The notes: generated by a model from the letters alone, not told the origin. Numbered from the stretch's first letter, positions 54,901 to 61,688 are shown. The stretch is DNA of 64,000 bases from Anaerolineales bacterium (GCA_030583925.1 CP129482.1:744001-808000); one strand, 5' to 3'. A program made the numbers and translations.

Positions 54901-55511
54901 GAGGATTCCGCATTGAGCTTGGTGAGATCGAGGCTGTATTGAATAGTCATCCCAATATTCGGCAGGCTGTTGTAGTGGCGAGAGAAGATAAACCCGGAGA
55001 CAAGAGATTGGCGGCTTACCTGATTTCGCAAACAGAATACCGACCCGACGTCGGGGAATTGCGTCAATTCATCAAGCTAAAGCTTCCGGAGTATATGATT
55101 CCATCCTCCTTTATGTTTCTTGAAGAATTTCCAATGACTCCCAACAGAAAGGTCAATCGGAAATCGCTCCCGGCTCCTGTTGTGCATCAGGGAGAGAGCA
55201 AGAGAAGTTTGACGTTGCCAAGAAACGAGGTAGAGAAGGCGATTGCCGATCTGTGGACATCTGTTCTTGGGATATCTGATCTGGATATCTACGATAATTT
55301 CTTTGACCTGGGTGGGCACTCGCTTCTGGCTACCCGGGTTATCGCGCGTATACGCGATCAGTATCAAATCGACTTGCCGCTTCGCGTCATCTTCGTGACC
55401 CCCACGATTGCTGAGATTGCTGAAGCAGTTTCTACGATTCTTTGGGCGACACAAGGGTCTTTAAATACACCTAATACGATTTCTGGAAATCAGGAAGAGA
55501 TAGAACTATGA
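48966..55511 (+). CDS. NRPS protein H: C-A-PCP-C-A-PCP, both modules probably glycine
   Basis: A 2181-residue, two-module NRPS. An N-terminal segment (LSKRELLKKLLREKA) may dock to G. C1 has HHISSDG from His195. A1 has YTSGSTGKPKG near 671. PCP1 has LGGHSL with Ser1064. C2 has HHIISDQ from His1255, with Gln for the usual Gly. A2 has FTSGSTGKPKG near 1728. PCP2 has Ser2119. By eye the specificity residues read D-I-L-Q-C-G-M-I-W for A1 and D-I-L-Q-C-G-M-V-W for A2, close to the glycine code (DILQLGLIWK type). The first condensation domain joins the polyketide to the first amino acid and the second makes a peptide bond. There are no epimerisation or methylation domains. The acidic C-terminus (GNQEEIEL) is a plausible partner for the TubC-like N-terminus of I, whose start overlaps its stop. 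Confidence 0.94.
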   Translation: MSGDSNSSISSTPLSKRELLKKLLREKAETNSAPHAYSTTLISQVSQDRVQNLIPRQSREREGFPLSSAQQRLLFLEQFEPNNPIYNISSVLCLHGQLDVDALERSLDAIVQRHESLRTMYTVKNGKGSQSIVAARFSLNHVNLEEEPPSNREAEMLRWANEECTRPIDLAYDLKLRATLIRMTSKEHVIAITLHHISSDGWSVSVFLNELAMQYEAFSTNGHPATISQLPIQYVDYASWHREWLQSDSVEAQVEYWKQQLEDSPPFLSLPTDRPRPALQTFHGAWHQITYSPQLLNSLKALAGREGTTLFMVLLAAFQILLSRYTGQSDVVVGSPIAGRNWQEVKDLIGLFINTMILRTDLSNNPTVREVLQRVRKVVLSAYENQDVPFERLVEELQPVRSLSYPPLFQVMFILQNIPPPDLKLRGLEVSQIMDVSSKTSKYDLTLSMLERPEGLFTLFEYNPDLFEQATINRMAGHLEVLLRGIISDPEQPIGDLPILTEEEQKQILVEWNRTEVAVESLCIHQLFERQAVRVPDATAVRFEAESLTYKEVDERSNQLARHLITLGVQPDTLVGIYMERSADMIVGLLGVLKAGGAYVPLDPAFPSDRLQFMLADSEVSVLLTQQKLANEIVPGKGVTILCVDSDWNLIATQDKEKILPQAHPENLAYVIYTSGSTGKPKGVQIQHHSVVNFLMSMRDKPGLAEHDILLSVTTLSFDIAALEIFLPLTTGAMVELVSRETATDGTKLLAALEKSGATIMQATPVTWRMLIEAGWQGSDDLKILCGGEALAIGLAHQILDHCRELWNMYGPTETTIWSTMRQIQREDREISIGNPIANTQCYILDDRLQPVPVGVIGELYIGGDGLARGYLHRPKLTAEKFLPNPFLRTPSARLYKTGDLVRRATDGLIHFVGRADNQIKIRGFRVELGEIETVLAQHVAIQTAVVVVREDIPDDRRLVAYLISKNPSEQPAISDLRNFLRKTLPEYMVPNAFVFLEEFPLTPNKKVDRKALAALDQTGSELTAQYVAPRGELEERIARIFANVLKLERVGVDDNFFDLGGHSLLATQIMSRVGQVARVDLPLRVLFEFPTVAGLSAQIEALKGQDEFDIPPLKPMTRDGYPRLSFSQERMWFVQQLVPETTAYNITGNVSIKGRLNPQALEQAFNMVIDRHEILRTIFEIVDGEPVQVIKNSSHLSMPVINLETMSDLERTARLDELLASAAKEPFNLAHGPLIRAFLVRLSDGEHILSTAMHHIISDQWSMGVFSREVASIYDSLTNKLPLDLRELPLQYADYSLWQRSWLQGDQLSARLTYWRKQLDGITALDLPTDHPRPAMQTFNGAMERIDLPESLIESVKNLCRKERITPFMFFLAIFKILLIRYSGQNDVAVGTPIANRNWLETENLMGTFVNTVVLRTQLVDNPMFKEFLRSIRELSLDAFGQQDFPFEKLVQELQSERDMSRSPLIQVMFNMLNAPTVTQQPFNDLSMSPIWVDGGTAQFDLTLSVSVDVFPHMLLFYNTDLFKQDTAQRMLGHLRTLMEHALENPNWRILNLPMLTSAEREKQLRSWNDTCLEYSRVTCIHELIEAQVERTPEAIAIVFNSQQMTYRELNERANQLARHLRSLGVSSETPVGISAERSAEMVVGLLAILKAGGTYIPLDPHFPQERIEYMLDTSETHILLTQKGVYTAKDDTQQVICLDSDWGAISRNSSDNLSVKIQFENLAYILFTSGSTGKPKGVQIPHRAVVNFLASMRQIPGMKDSDRLLAVTTLSFDISVLEVFLPLTTGACVVVAPGEEIYDGAALIRRLSNEDITVMQATPATWQMLIEAGWQGDKNLKVLCGGEAMSKDLAEWLTSHVGSVWNMYGPTETTVWSTICAITAETQAITIGRPIANTQIYILDDNLEPTPIGVAGELYIAGDGVARGYLNQPDLTAERFLSDPFSNAPGARMYKTGDQARYLANGQIDFLGRADFQVKIRGFRIELGEIEAVLNSHPNIRQAVVVAREDKPGDKRLAAYLISQTEYRPDVGELRQFIKLKLPEYMIPSSFMFLEEFPMTPNRKVNRKSLPAPVVHQGESKRSLTLPRNEVEKAIADLWTSVLGISDLDIYDNFFDLGGHSLLATRVIARIRDQYQIDLPLRVIFVTPTIAEIAEAVSTILWATQGSLNTPNTISGNQEEIEL

Positions 55512-58500
55512 TGGTTCTTGAACTTCTCTCCCGGTTGCGTAGGTCCGGGATTGAATTGCAATTGGTTGGCGATCGTCTCCGCATTATTGCCCCGGAAGGA
55601 GTGTTAACTCCACTCTTGAAGGAGGAATTGTCGGCGCGTAAGGAAGAGATTATCGAATTTCTAAAAACAGCCAAAGGTGACGCTCTGTCTACTTCCAGGA
55701 TACCGGTCTATCCGCGCAGTGGGCGTTTGCCTCTATCCTTTTCGCAGGAGCGGTTATGGTTTTTAGATCAACTGGAGCCGGGGAATGTTGCATACAACAT
55801 ACCGGAAGCCATCCGGTTAAAAGGAGTGTTGAATCGGGTCTGGTTGGAGCAGGCATTAACTGAAATTCTTGCGCGGCATGAAGTATTGCGTACAAATTTC
55901 GATATTGTAGAAGATCAACCGGTACAGATCATCCGAGCTCCTCAGGCGTTCCCTCTGCGTGTCATTGATCTTTGTGGCCTTTCTGAAGAGGAGCAATCGG
56001 CTCGTGTCAAACAGTGCGTGGACGAGGAAGCCAGGCGGCCATTTGATCTGCGCGAGGATCTACTAATTAGGGCAAGCCTGCTACAGTTGAATGAATTTGA
56101 GCACATCTTCCTACTGACGATACATCATATCGTTTCAGACGCTTGGTCGATCGCCTTGTTCTCGAGGGAGTTTTCCAGTCTATATAGTGGATATGCTGGG
56201 AAGAAAAGCCATGCGCTTCCCCTGCTTCCGATTCAATACGCGGATTACGCTTGTTGGCAGCGGGAGTGGCTGAAAGGCGAACGGTTAGAAACTCAACTTG
56301 CGTATTGGAAACAACAGCTGCGGGGCGAACTGCCACCATTGGATCAGCTGTTGGACAAGCCGCGGCCAGCCATACAGTCACATAAGAGCGGGCAGGCTAC
56401 CCTATCGGTTTCATCCGAACTGATCCAAGCAGTTCGACATTTGTGCCAGCAAGAAGATGCCACACTGTTCATGGTTCTGTTGGCTGCGTTTGATCTGTTG
56501 TTGCACAGACAGACAGGGCTAGAAGATATTGTTGTCGGCTCGCCGGTCGCGGGGCGTAACCGAGCTGAAACAGAAAGCCTGATTGGTTTTTTCCTCAACA
56601 CCCTTGTTCTGCGGACCGATGTGTCGGGTAATCCTACTTTCAGGGAATTGATCCAACGCGTGAAGAAAGTAGCGATGGATTCCTATACTCATCAGGATAT
56701 CCCCTTTGAGAAAATCCTGGTTGAGCTACAACCAGAGAGGGATTTGAGCCGCACGCCATTTTTTCATATATTTTTCAATATGCTCAATATCGAGGGAGGT
56801 GCAGGGCAGCTACTTCCAGATTTGGCTGCAGAGTCATTGGGCATGCCGAATATTGGTGCTAAATTTGATCTGACGCTCTATCTCGCTGAACGTGACAATG
56901 GCATTCAGGTAACAGCGGTCTATAACTCAGAGCTTTTCACTGCGGAACGGATTAGGGAATTATTATCCCAGTATGAATTTTTGTTAGCGCAAATATCGGC
57001 GGATCCTGATAAGACATTGAATGCCTACTCATTGGTAACAGCAAAGGCAAAGGGTGTTTTACCGGACCCTGTGCTTTCGCTGGACGCATCTTGGCACGGA
57101 CCGGTTCACTCCCGACTTTCGAGAAATGCCGTTCAGTTTCCAACCGGCGTAGCCATCAGAGATCGATTGGGAACATGGACTTATCAGGAGCTCGATCGCC
57201 GGACCAATCAACTGGCCCATTTCTTGCTCGCACAAGGTTTGAAACCGCAGGGCATTGTGGCGGTTTATGGGTATCGCAATAGTTCGTTGGTGTGGGCTAT
57301 TCTGGGAATCCTCAAAGCCGGAGGAGCCTTTCTGATCCTTGATCCGGCTTATCCCGAAGCGCGCCTGCTAGATTATGTGAATATTTCAGCCCCTCAAGGC
57401 CTTATACAACTTGAGGCAGCAGGCCCATTATCTGCTGGTTTAAAGGCATGGGCTGGGCGTGTTGGTTCTTGCAAAATTACACTGCCAGATGGACTATCTG
57501 CCCCCTCGAATATTTTAGACAGTTTTCCCGTAAGTGATCCGGATGTGCCTGTTGGACCAAATGACGTAGCGGCGATTTCATTTACATCGGGCTCCAGCGG
57601 CAAGCCAAAGGGGGTGATGGGCAGGCACGGACCATTATCGCATTTTCTGCCCTGGCAATCTGAGATTTTCAATCTTAGCCGGAACGATCGGTTTAGCATG
57701 CTTTCTGGGTTGTCTCATGACCCACTTCAACGGGATATCTTCACTGCGCTATGGGTAGGCGCTAGTCTGCATATACCGGATTCCGATCACCTTGGTTCAC
57801 CGAACTGGCTGAGAAATTGGATGTATCAGGAGCAAATAACTTTTTCGCATTTTACGCCTGCCATGGCGCAATTGTTGATCGCTAGCACATCGAATGATGA
57901 TCTTTCAGAACGAAAGTTGACTTCCCTGCGATATGCTTTTTTCGTTGGCGATAAATTGACGCGGCGTGATGTGCATCAATTAGGGCGCATTGCTCCGAGT
58001 GTGATTTGTATTAACTCTTATGGGTTGACAGAAACGCAACGCGCTGTGGGTTATTCGCTTGTGGATCCAAAGGATTTCAGTGATGATCGTCACGTTGAGC
58101 AAGATGTCAAGGCGGTTCTCCCGGTAGGTCGGGGAATGAAGAATGTTCAATTATTGGTGTTGACAAACTCTCAACAGCAGGCAGGGATTGGCGAATTAGG
58201 GGAGATCTATGTGCGTAGCCCTCATTTGGCAAAAGGCTATCTTGGAGATGAATCGTTGACTGCTGAACGGTTCATAATCAATCCTTTTACCCTGCAGAAG
58301 GAAGATCGCCTTTATAAAACAGGCGATTTAGGTCGTTATCTTTCAGATGGCGCGGTCGAGTTCTTGGGACGTAAGGATAAACAAGTAAAGATTCGGGGCT
58401 TTCGTGTTGAGCTTGGAGAGGTTGAAACCATTCTTGGTATGCATCCGGCGATTCGTCAGGTGATTGTCAATACATGGGAGCCGGACCATGAGGATAAGCG

Positions 58501-59803
58501 TCTGACGGCTTACATAGTTCTGAATGGCGAAAGCGCTCCAAAGCCTAGTGAACTTCGTGAATTTTTGCGGGAACGTATCCCGATCCACATGATCCCGTCG
58601 AATTTTGTGTTTCTATCGGCAGTTCCGCTGACCCCCAACGGCAAGATCAATTACGCTGAACTGCCTCCCCCTGCCCCCGAGGGACGCGAGCATAATCAAG
58701 GCTTTGCAAGAGCAAGAGACGAGACGGAAAAGGCATTGACGAAGATTTGGGAAGAACTGTTGCATGTGAATCCCATAGGGATTCAGGATAATTTCTTTGA
58801 ATTGGGCGGACACTCTTTGCTGGCTGTGCGTCTTTTTTCACGGATCAGAAAACAATTCGATGTCAACCTTCCTCTTGCAACGTTGTTTCAGGAAGCCACC
58901 ATTGAACATCTTGCCAATATCATCAACCACAAGATAAGACCGGTCGCCTGGTCGTCTTTAGTGGAGATTGAATCTCAGGGAAATCATCCTCCCTTCTTCT
59001 GTGTGCATGGGGTTACCGGTGATATTCTCTGGTTTCGAAATTTGGCACAATCCCTCGCCCCTGATTTCCCCTTTTATGGTTTGCAGGCGCGGGGCTTAGA
59101 TGGTTTGCATGAGCCGTTCTCTAAAATTGAGGATATGGCGGCACATTATTTAGAGGAGATTAGACGCTGCCAGCCTAAGGGTCCATATCATCTCGGCGGA
59201 GCCAGTTTTGGCGGGACTGTGGCCTTGGAGATTGCACAGCAGTTTTTGAGACAAGGTGAGGAAGTCGCCTTGCTTGCAATCTTTGACCATTACCCGCCAA
59301 ACGTCAAGCTCGATATCGATCGAAAAAGTTTCCGGCACATCCTGATGATGAGTGGCAGGATGTTGAAAAATATTCCTTATTGGATTAAGGATTTTATGCA
59401 ATTGAGTCCATCGCGTATCTGGATGCGAATTCGTAGGAAGTTGCGTTTGATGGGCAAAACCCGCGGACAGTCTGAAACAGGGAGACCGATTGAGTTTGAT
59501 GCAATGGACTTGATTGACATTGCTCCTGAACTGCCTTCTTATCGTCAAAGGTTGATAACGATCCATTATCAGTCAATGAGAAAGTATACGCCTCTACCCT
59601 ATCAGAGACAGGTGACCCTCTTTCGGGCAGGGAGTCGCCCATTATTAAACTCGTATGATCCCGAATGGGGCTGGCAAAAACTGGCGCCCGGGCGCGTGAC
59701 GGTTATAGATATCCCGGGTTCTCATGAAGGTATGTTTATGGAGCCACATGTTCGTACTCTGGCGGAAAAGTTAAAAGTGTGTATGAGTAATCCTATACGT
59801 TGA
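55508..59803 (+). CDS. NRPS protein I: TubC docking-C-A-PCP-TE, terminal module
   Basis: A 1431-residue terminal NRPS. Residues 1-55 (ELLSRLRRSGIELQLVGDRL, then APEGVLTPLL) match the TubC N-terminal docking family. C has HHIVSDA from His206. The A domain is atypical: its core reads FTSGSSGKPKG (near 691) and the substrate helix GLSHDPLQRDIFTALWVG. By eye the specificity residues are D-P-R-H-F-V-S-R-A, nearly the Lys2 aminoadipate code (DPRHFVMRA). The substrate may thus be aminoadipate or another acid handled by this subclass, and is uncertain. PCP has Ser1103. TE has GASFGG with Ser1233, Asp1260 and His1406, a full triad for release by hydrolysis or cyclisation. ATG at 55508 overlaps the stop of H (ATGATG). 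A hairpin terminator follows at 59845. Confidence 0.94.
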   Translation: MMVLELLSRLRRSGIELQLVGDRLRIIAPEGVLTPLLKEELSARKEEIIEFLKTAKGDALSTSRIPVYPRSGRLPLSFSQERLWFLDQLEPGNVAYNIPEAIRLKGVLNRVWLEQALTEILARHEVLRTNFDIVEDQPVQIIRAPQAFPLRVIDLCGLSEEEQSARVKQCVDEEARRPFDLREDLLIRASLLQLNEFEHIFLLTIHHIVSDAWSIALFSREFSSLYSGYAGKKSHALPLLPIQYADYACWQREWLKGERLETQLAYWKQQLRGELPPLDQLLDKPRPAIQSHKSGQATLSVSSELIQAVRHLCQQEDATLFMVLLAAFDLLLHRQTGLEDIVVGSPVAGRNRAETESLIGFFLNTLVLRTDVSGNPTFRELIQRVKKVAMDSYTHQDIPFEKILVELQPERDLSRTPFFHIFFNMLNIEGGAGQLLPDLAAESLGMPNIGAKFDLTLYLAERDNGIQVTAVYNSELFTAERIRELLSQYEFLLAQISADPDKTLNAYSLVTAKAKGVLPDPVLSLDASWHGPVHSRLSRNAVQFPTGVAIRDRLGTWTYQELDRRTNQLAHFLLAQGLKPQGIVAVYGYRNSSLVWAILGILKAGGAFLILDPAYPEARLLDYVNISAPQGLIQLEAAGPLSAGLKAWAGRVGSCKITLPDGLSAPSNILDSFPVSDPDVPVGPNDVAAISFTSGSSGKPKGVMGRHGPLSHFLPWQSEIFNLSRNDRFSMLSGLSHDPLQRDIFTALWVGASLHIPDSDHLGSPNWLRNWMYQEQITFSHFTPAMAQLLIASTSNDDLSERKLTSLRYAFFVGDKLTRRDVHQLGRIAPSVICINSYGLTETQRAVGYSLVDPKDFSDDRHVEQDVKAVLPVGRGMKNVQLLVLTNSQQQAGIGELGEIYVRSPHLAKGYLGDESLTAERFIINPFTLQKEDRLYKTGDLGRYLSDGAVEFLGRKDKQVKIRGFRVELGEVETILGMHPAIRQVIVNTWEPDHEDKRLTAYIVLNGESAPKPSELREFLRERIPIHMIPSNFVFLSAVPLTPNGKINYAELPPPAPEGREHNQGFARARDETEKALTKIWEELLHVNPIGIQDNFFELGGHSLLAVRLFSRIRKQFDVNLPLATLFQEATIEHLANIINHKIRPVAWSSLVEIESQGNHPPFFCVHGVTGDILWFRNLAQSLAPDFPFYGLQARGLDGLHEPFSKIEDMAAHYLEEIRRCQPKGPYHLGGASFGGTVALEIAQQFLRQGEEVALLAIFDHYPPNVKLDIDRKSFRHILMMSGRMLKNIPYWIKDFMQLSPSRIWMRIRRKLRLMGKTRGQSETGRPIEFDAMDLIDIAPELPSYRQRLITIHYQSMRKYTPLPYQRQVTLFRAGSRPLLNSYDPEWGWQKLAPGRVTVIDIPGSHEGMFMEPHVRTLAEKLKVCMSNPIR

Positions 59804-59844
59804 ACGATCTCCCCCGCTAAGCTGGTATTCCGGAATAGATATGA

Positions 59845-59900
59845 ACCTCCCGTTAGATTGGTGCTTTCATTGATCATACGGGAGGTCTATTTTATTTCTA
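59845..59900 (+). terminator. Probable terminator of the megasynthase operon
   Basis: ACCTCCCGT (59845-59853) pairs with ACGGGAGGT (59878-59886) across a 24-base loop that contains an extra GAT/ATC pairing. T-rich sequence CTATTTTATTTC follows. It begins 41 bases after the stop of NRPS I. The loop is longer than usual, so efficiency is uncertain. Confidence 0.65.
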
Positions 59901-59970
59901 AAAATTAATCTTGTTGTTTTGGAGAGGTGTGTTAGCAACCTAGTTGCCAAACAGTTTAGTAGCTTCTAAA

Positions 59971-59991
59971 GCCGCTGCCATAGGCAGTGGC
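59971..59991 (+). other. Short strong hairpin of unknown role
   Basis: GCCGCTGCC (59971-59979) pairs with GGCAGTGGC (59983-59991), with one G-T wobble and an ATA loop. No T-tract follows, so it is not a standard terminator. It lies in the gap between the megasynthase operon and the SOS-like promoter. A smaller GCAAC/GTTGC hairpin precedes it near 59935. Confidence 0.4.
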
Positions 59992-60063
59992 ACCATGAAA
60001 AACGCTCCCGCAGCATGAGATAAACGAATATGATAGTGTCTGACAAAATCATAAAAAAGCCTC

Positions 60064-60092
60064 TTGACACAAATCGGAGTTGGCTTTATATT
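60064..60092 (+). promoter_or_regulatory. Sigma-70-type promoter of the FtsK/HerA-like operon
   Basis: A consensus TTGACA (60064-60069) is followed, after exactly 17 bases, by TATATT (60087-60092), one mismatch from TATAAT. The predicted start of transcription is near 60099, inside the palindrome at 60093-60108, leaving a leader of only about 10-20 bases before the first ATG codons. This is the strongest promoter-like sequence I see in the window. Confidence 0.75.
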
Positions 60093-60108
60093 TAGAACAC
60101 TTGTTCTA
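60093..60108. promoter_or_regulatory. SOS (LexA/DinR)-like operator
   Basis: TAGAAC-ACTT-GTTCTA is a perfect inverted repeat with 6-base arms and a 4-base spacer. Its core GAAC-N4-GTTC matches the LexA/DinR box of Gram-positive-type bacteria (CGAAC-N4-GTTCG). It sits directly after the -10 element and over the expected transcription start, where a bound repressor would block initiation. LexA control is an inference from this motif and position. Confidence 0.65.
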
Positions 60109-60894
60109 ATGGATGAAATGAACCGCTACTCTTTGCTCATGGAGGCATATGCCGAACTCCAACCGGAGATCGAATCGGCGCGCAAACTGACGACCATAGT
60201 TGCAAACCCTCCTTTGAGTAAGGTACTGGAAGGTCTGGGCGCGATGCCGCCGGAAGGCTTATTCATGGGCATGGCTTCCGATGGCTTACCCATGCTCCTA
60301 AACTTGCACGATGCAGTGCCAGGTCCTCTGTTGGTAGCGGGCGATGCCGGCGCAGGAAAGACAGACTTGCTTCAAATCATCGCCCGCGCCGCGGGGATAA
60401 CGCACACTCCAAACGCGCTACAGTTCGGGGTGATGACCAACCATCCCGAAGAATGGAACGGGTTTGAACGAATCCCCAACAGCGCTGGGATTTATCCGCT
60501 CTATGCCGATTCGTCGCAGGAATTTCTGCTCACGCTGGTTGCCTGGGCTCGCGGAAGCAAGACCGAATCGCAATCCGTTCTATTGTTGTTGGATGATCTG
60601 GAAGCCGCGACCAATCTCGACTTCGAAGCGCGTCAAACATTGCGCTGGCTCTTCCTGCGCGGACCTGCCCGCCGAGTCTGGCCCATCGTCACCCTCAACG
60701 CGAATCGTTGCGAGGCGATCCAACCCTGGCTGGAGGCGTTCCACACGCGTATTTTCGGCTCGATCAAAGACGACCGCCGCGCGCAGCAACTTATGGCGAA
60801 CGGCGCCGATCTACCCACACTCAATAACAACGCGAAATTTACCCTGCGAGAAGGAAACCATTGGCTTCGATTCTGGCTACCGAGCTTGGATTAA
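60109..60894 (+). CDS. FtsK/HerA-like P-loop ATPase, probably SOS-controlled
   Basis: A protein of about 261 residues from ATG 60109 (ATG 60118 is the alternative). The open frame extends upstream to the TTG of the -35 box, which cannot be translated from this promoter. After a helical N-terminus, the segment DGLPMLLNLHDAVPGPLLVAG precedes Walker A GDAGAGKT (residues 78-85) and Walker B VLLLLDD (Asp162-Asp163). That layout resembles the ATPase core of FtsK/SpoIIIE and HerA DNA-pumping proteins, where a short strand reads 'HLLVAG' before the P-loop. It lacks FtsK's membrane and gamma domains. Its role is unknown; a DNA-damage function is inferred only from the SOS-like operator. A 75-residue gene follows after 15 bases, so the two form an operon. 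Confidence 0.7.
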   Translation: MDEMNRYSLLMEAYAELQPEIESARKLTTIVANPPLSKVLEGLGAMPPEGLFMGMASDGLPMLLNLHDAVPGPLLVAGDAGAGKTDLLQIIARAAGITHTPNALQFGVMTNHPEEWNGFERIPNSAGIYPLYADSSQEFLLTLVAWARGSKTESQSVLLLLDDLEAATNLDFEARQTLRWLFLRGPARRVWPIVTLNANRCEAIQPWLEAFHTRIFGSIKDDRRAQQLMANGADLPTLNNNAKFTLREGNHWLRFWLPSLD

Positions 60895-60909
60895 CAAAAG
60901 GAGTTTGAC

Positions 60910-61137
60910 ATGCACACTGGAATGCTCTGGTTTGACGACACACAATCCACATTGGATACCAAGATCAAAAAAGCGGCTGAGTACTATCAAAAGAAATACG
61001 GGCGCACTCCCGATCTCTGCCTCGTACACCCCAGTATGATGAAGGATTCAGCGGTGGCAAGCGAGAAAATTACGGTGCGCGCGTATCGCCCCGTTCTGCC
61101 CGGTCATATTTGGATCGGCTTGGAAGAAAACCGCTAA
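60910..61137 (+). CDS. Small conserved-looking protein in the SOS-like operon
   Basis: A 75-residue protein with a strong AAAGGAG (60897-60903) 6 bases before its ATG. It opens MHTGMLWFDDTQSTLDTKIKK, then AAEYYQKKYGRTPDLCLVHPSMM, and ends in a beta-rich PVLPGHIWIGL stretch. I cannot name a family, but the good ribosome-binding site, spacing and composition support a real gene. It has no signal peptide or membrane helix. It is co-transcribed with the ATPase gene and ends 63 bases before a strong terminator, so the operon has just these two genes. A role as partner or regulator of the ATPase is a guess from context. Confidence 0.65.
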   Translation: MHTGMLWFDDTQSTLDTKIKKAAEYYQKKYGRTPDLCLVHPSMMKDSAVASEKITVRAYRPVLPGHIWIGLEENR

Positions 61138-61200
61138 TCGGCATTACGGACAAGAGCCGAAGGTGCAGGTGAATTTCCTGCGCGAGTCCTGTCCTTTGCA

Positions 61201-61239
61201 AATCCTCCCGTGGAACTGGCCCACGGGAGGATTTTCTTA
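61201..61239. terminator. Bidirectional terminator between the SOS-like operon and acpS
   Basis: A perfect 13-base stem (61201-61213 with 61221-61233) has a 7-base loop. TTCTT follows on the plus strand, and the A-rich left side gives T's on the minus strand. It separates the convergent small gene and acpS, overlapping the last bases of acpS. Confidence 0.8.
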
Positions 61240-61602
61240 TCCAACCATCACAACAAACGCAACCGAATGACTCTGGCTGTGACTGATGCTCACCGACCAT
61301 TGGTTCAGTCCGAGTTCAGCCGCTTTCTTCTTTGCCGCGCCGTGCAAGGACAATACTGGCGCATTGTTATCGTCGCTGAGAATTTCGATCTCCTTCCACG
61401 TCACCTCACCAATGCCGGAACCGAGCGCTTTAACCGCCGCTTCCTTCGCGGCGAATCTCCCTGCCAGCGACTCCGTCCGCTTGCCGCATTGCTCCAACTC
61501 GTCAGGCGTATAGATGCGTTCGAGGTAATGCTTGCCGTGCCGCGCAACAATTTCTTCAACGCGCGCAATTTCGATCAAATCAACGCCGGTAGCCAGTTTC
61601 AT
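61237..61602 (-). CDS. acpS: Holo-[acyl-carrier-protein] synthase
   Basis: A 121-residue AcpS-type phosphopantetheinyl transferase, of usual length. It moves phosphopantetheine from CoA to the serine of acyl carrier proteins. Motifs are GVDLIEI (Asp8 binds Mg), GRFAAKEA (Glu54 binds Mg) and WSVSISHS near the C-terminus. It is the only carrier-protein-activating enzyme in the window, close to 11 PKS/NRPS carrier domains. AcpS enzymes usually serve fatty acid synthesis and accept peptidyl carrier proteins poorly, so an Sfp-type enzyme elsewhere may be needed. It is on the opposite strand, beyond a terminator, with peptidase genes upstream, so its proximity may be chance. A REP-like element lies upstream. 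Confidence 0.93.
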   Translation of the reverse strand: MKLATGVDLIEIARVEEIVARHGKHYLERIYTPDELEQCGKRTESLAGRFAAKEAAVKALGSGIGEVTWKEIEILSDDNNAPVLSLHGAAKKKAAELGLNQWSVSISHSQSHSVAFVVMVG

Positions 61603-61642
61603 GAAGAAATCAAATTCTCCAATCCTCTAATTCTCTCATCTC

Positions 61643-61688
61643 CGGTCTCAATACGTCCCGCGACGAGCGCCGCGGAACTACTCAACCG
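61643..61688. repeat. REP-like palindromic element, copy 3
   Basis: It has the same design as copy 2, about 60 kb away: shoulder GGTCTCAATACGTCCCGCG, loop ACGAGCG, then the imperfect arm CCGCGGA and CTACTCAACC. It fills most of the 106-base gap between the M16 peptidase and acpS genes. Matching over about 35 of 45 positions with copy 2, at an unrelated locus, shows it is a genome-dispersed element. Confidence 0.75.

Noticed and set aside
60064..60108. Translation of the ATPase from TTG at 60064
   Set aside because: That codon is part of the -35 element of a near-consensus promoter, so it would lie upstream of the transcript.
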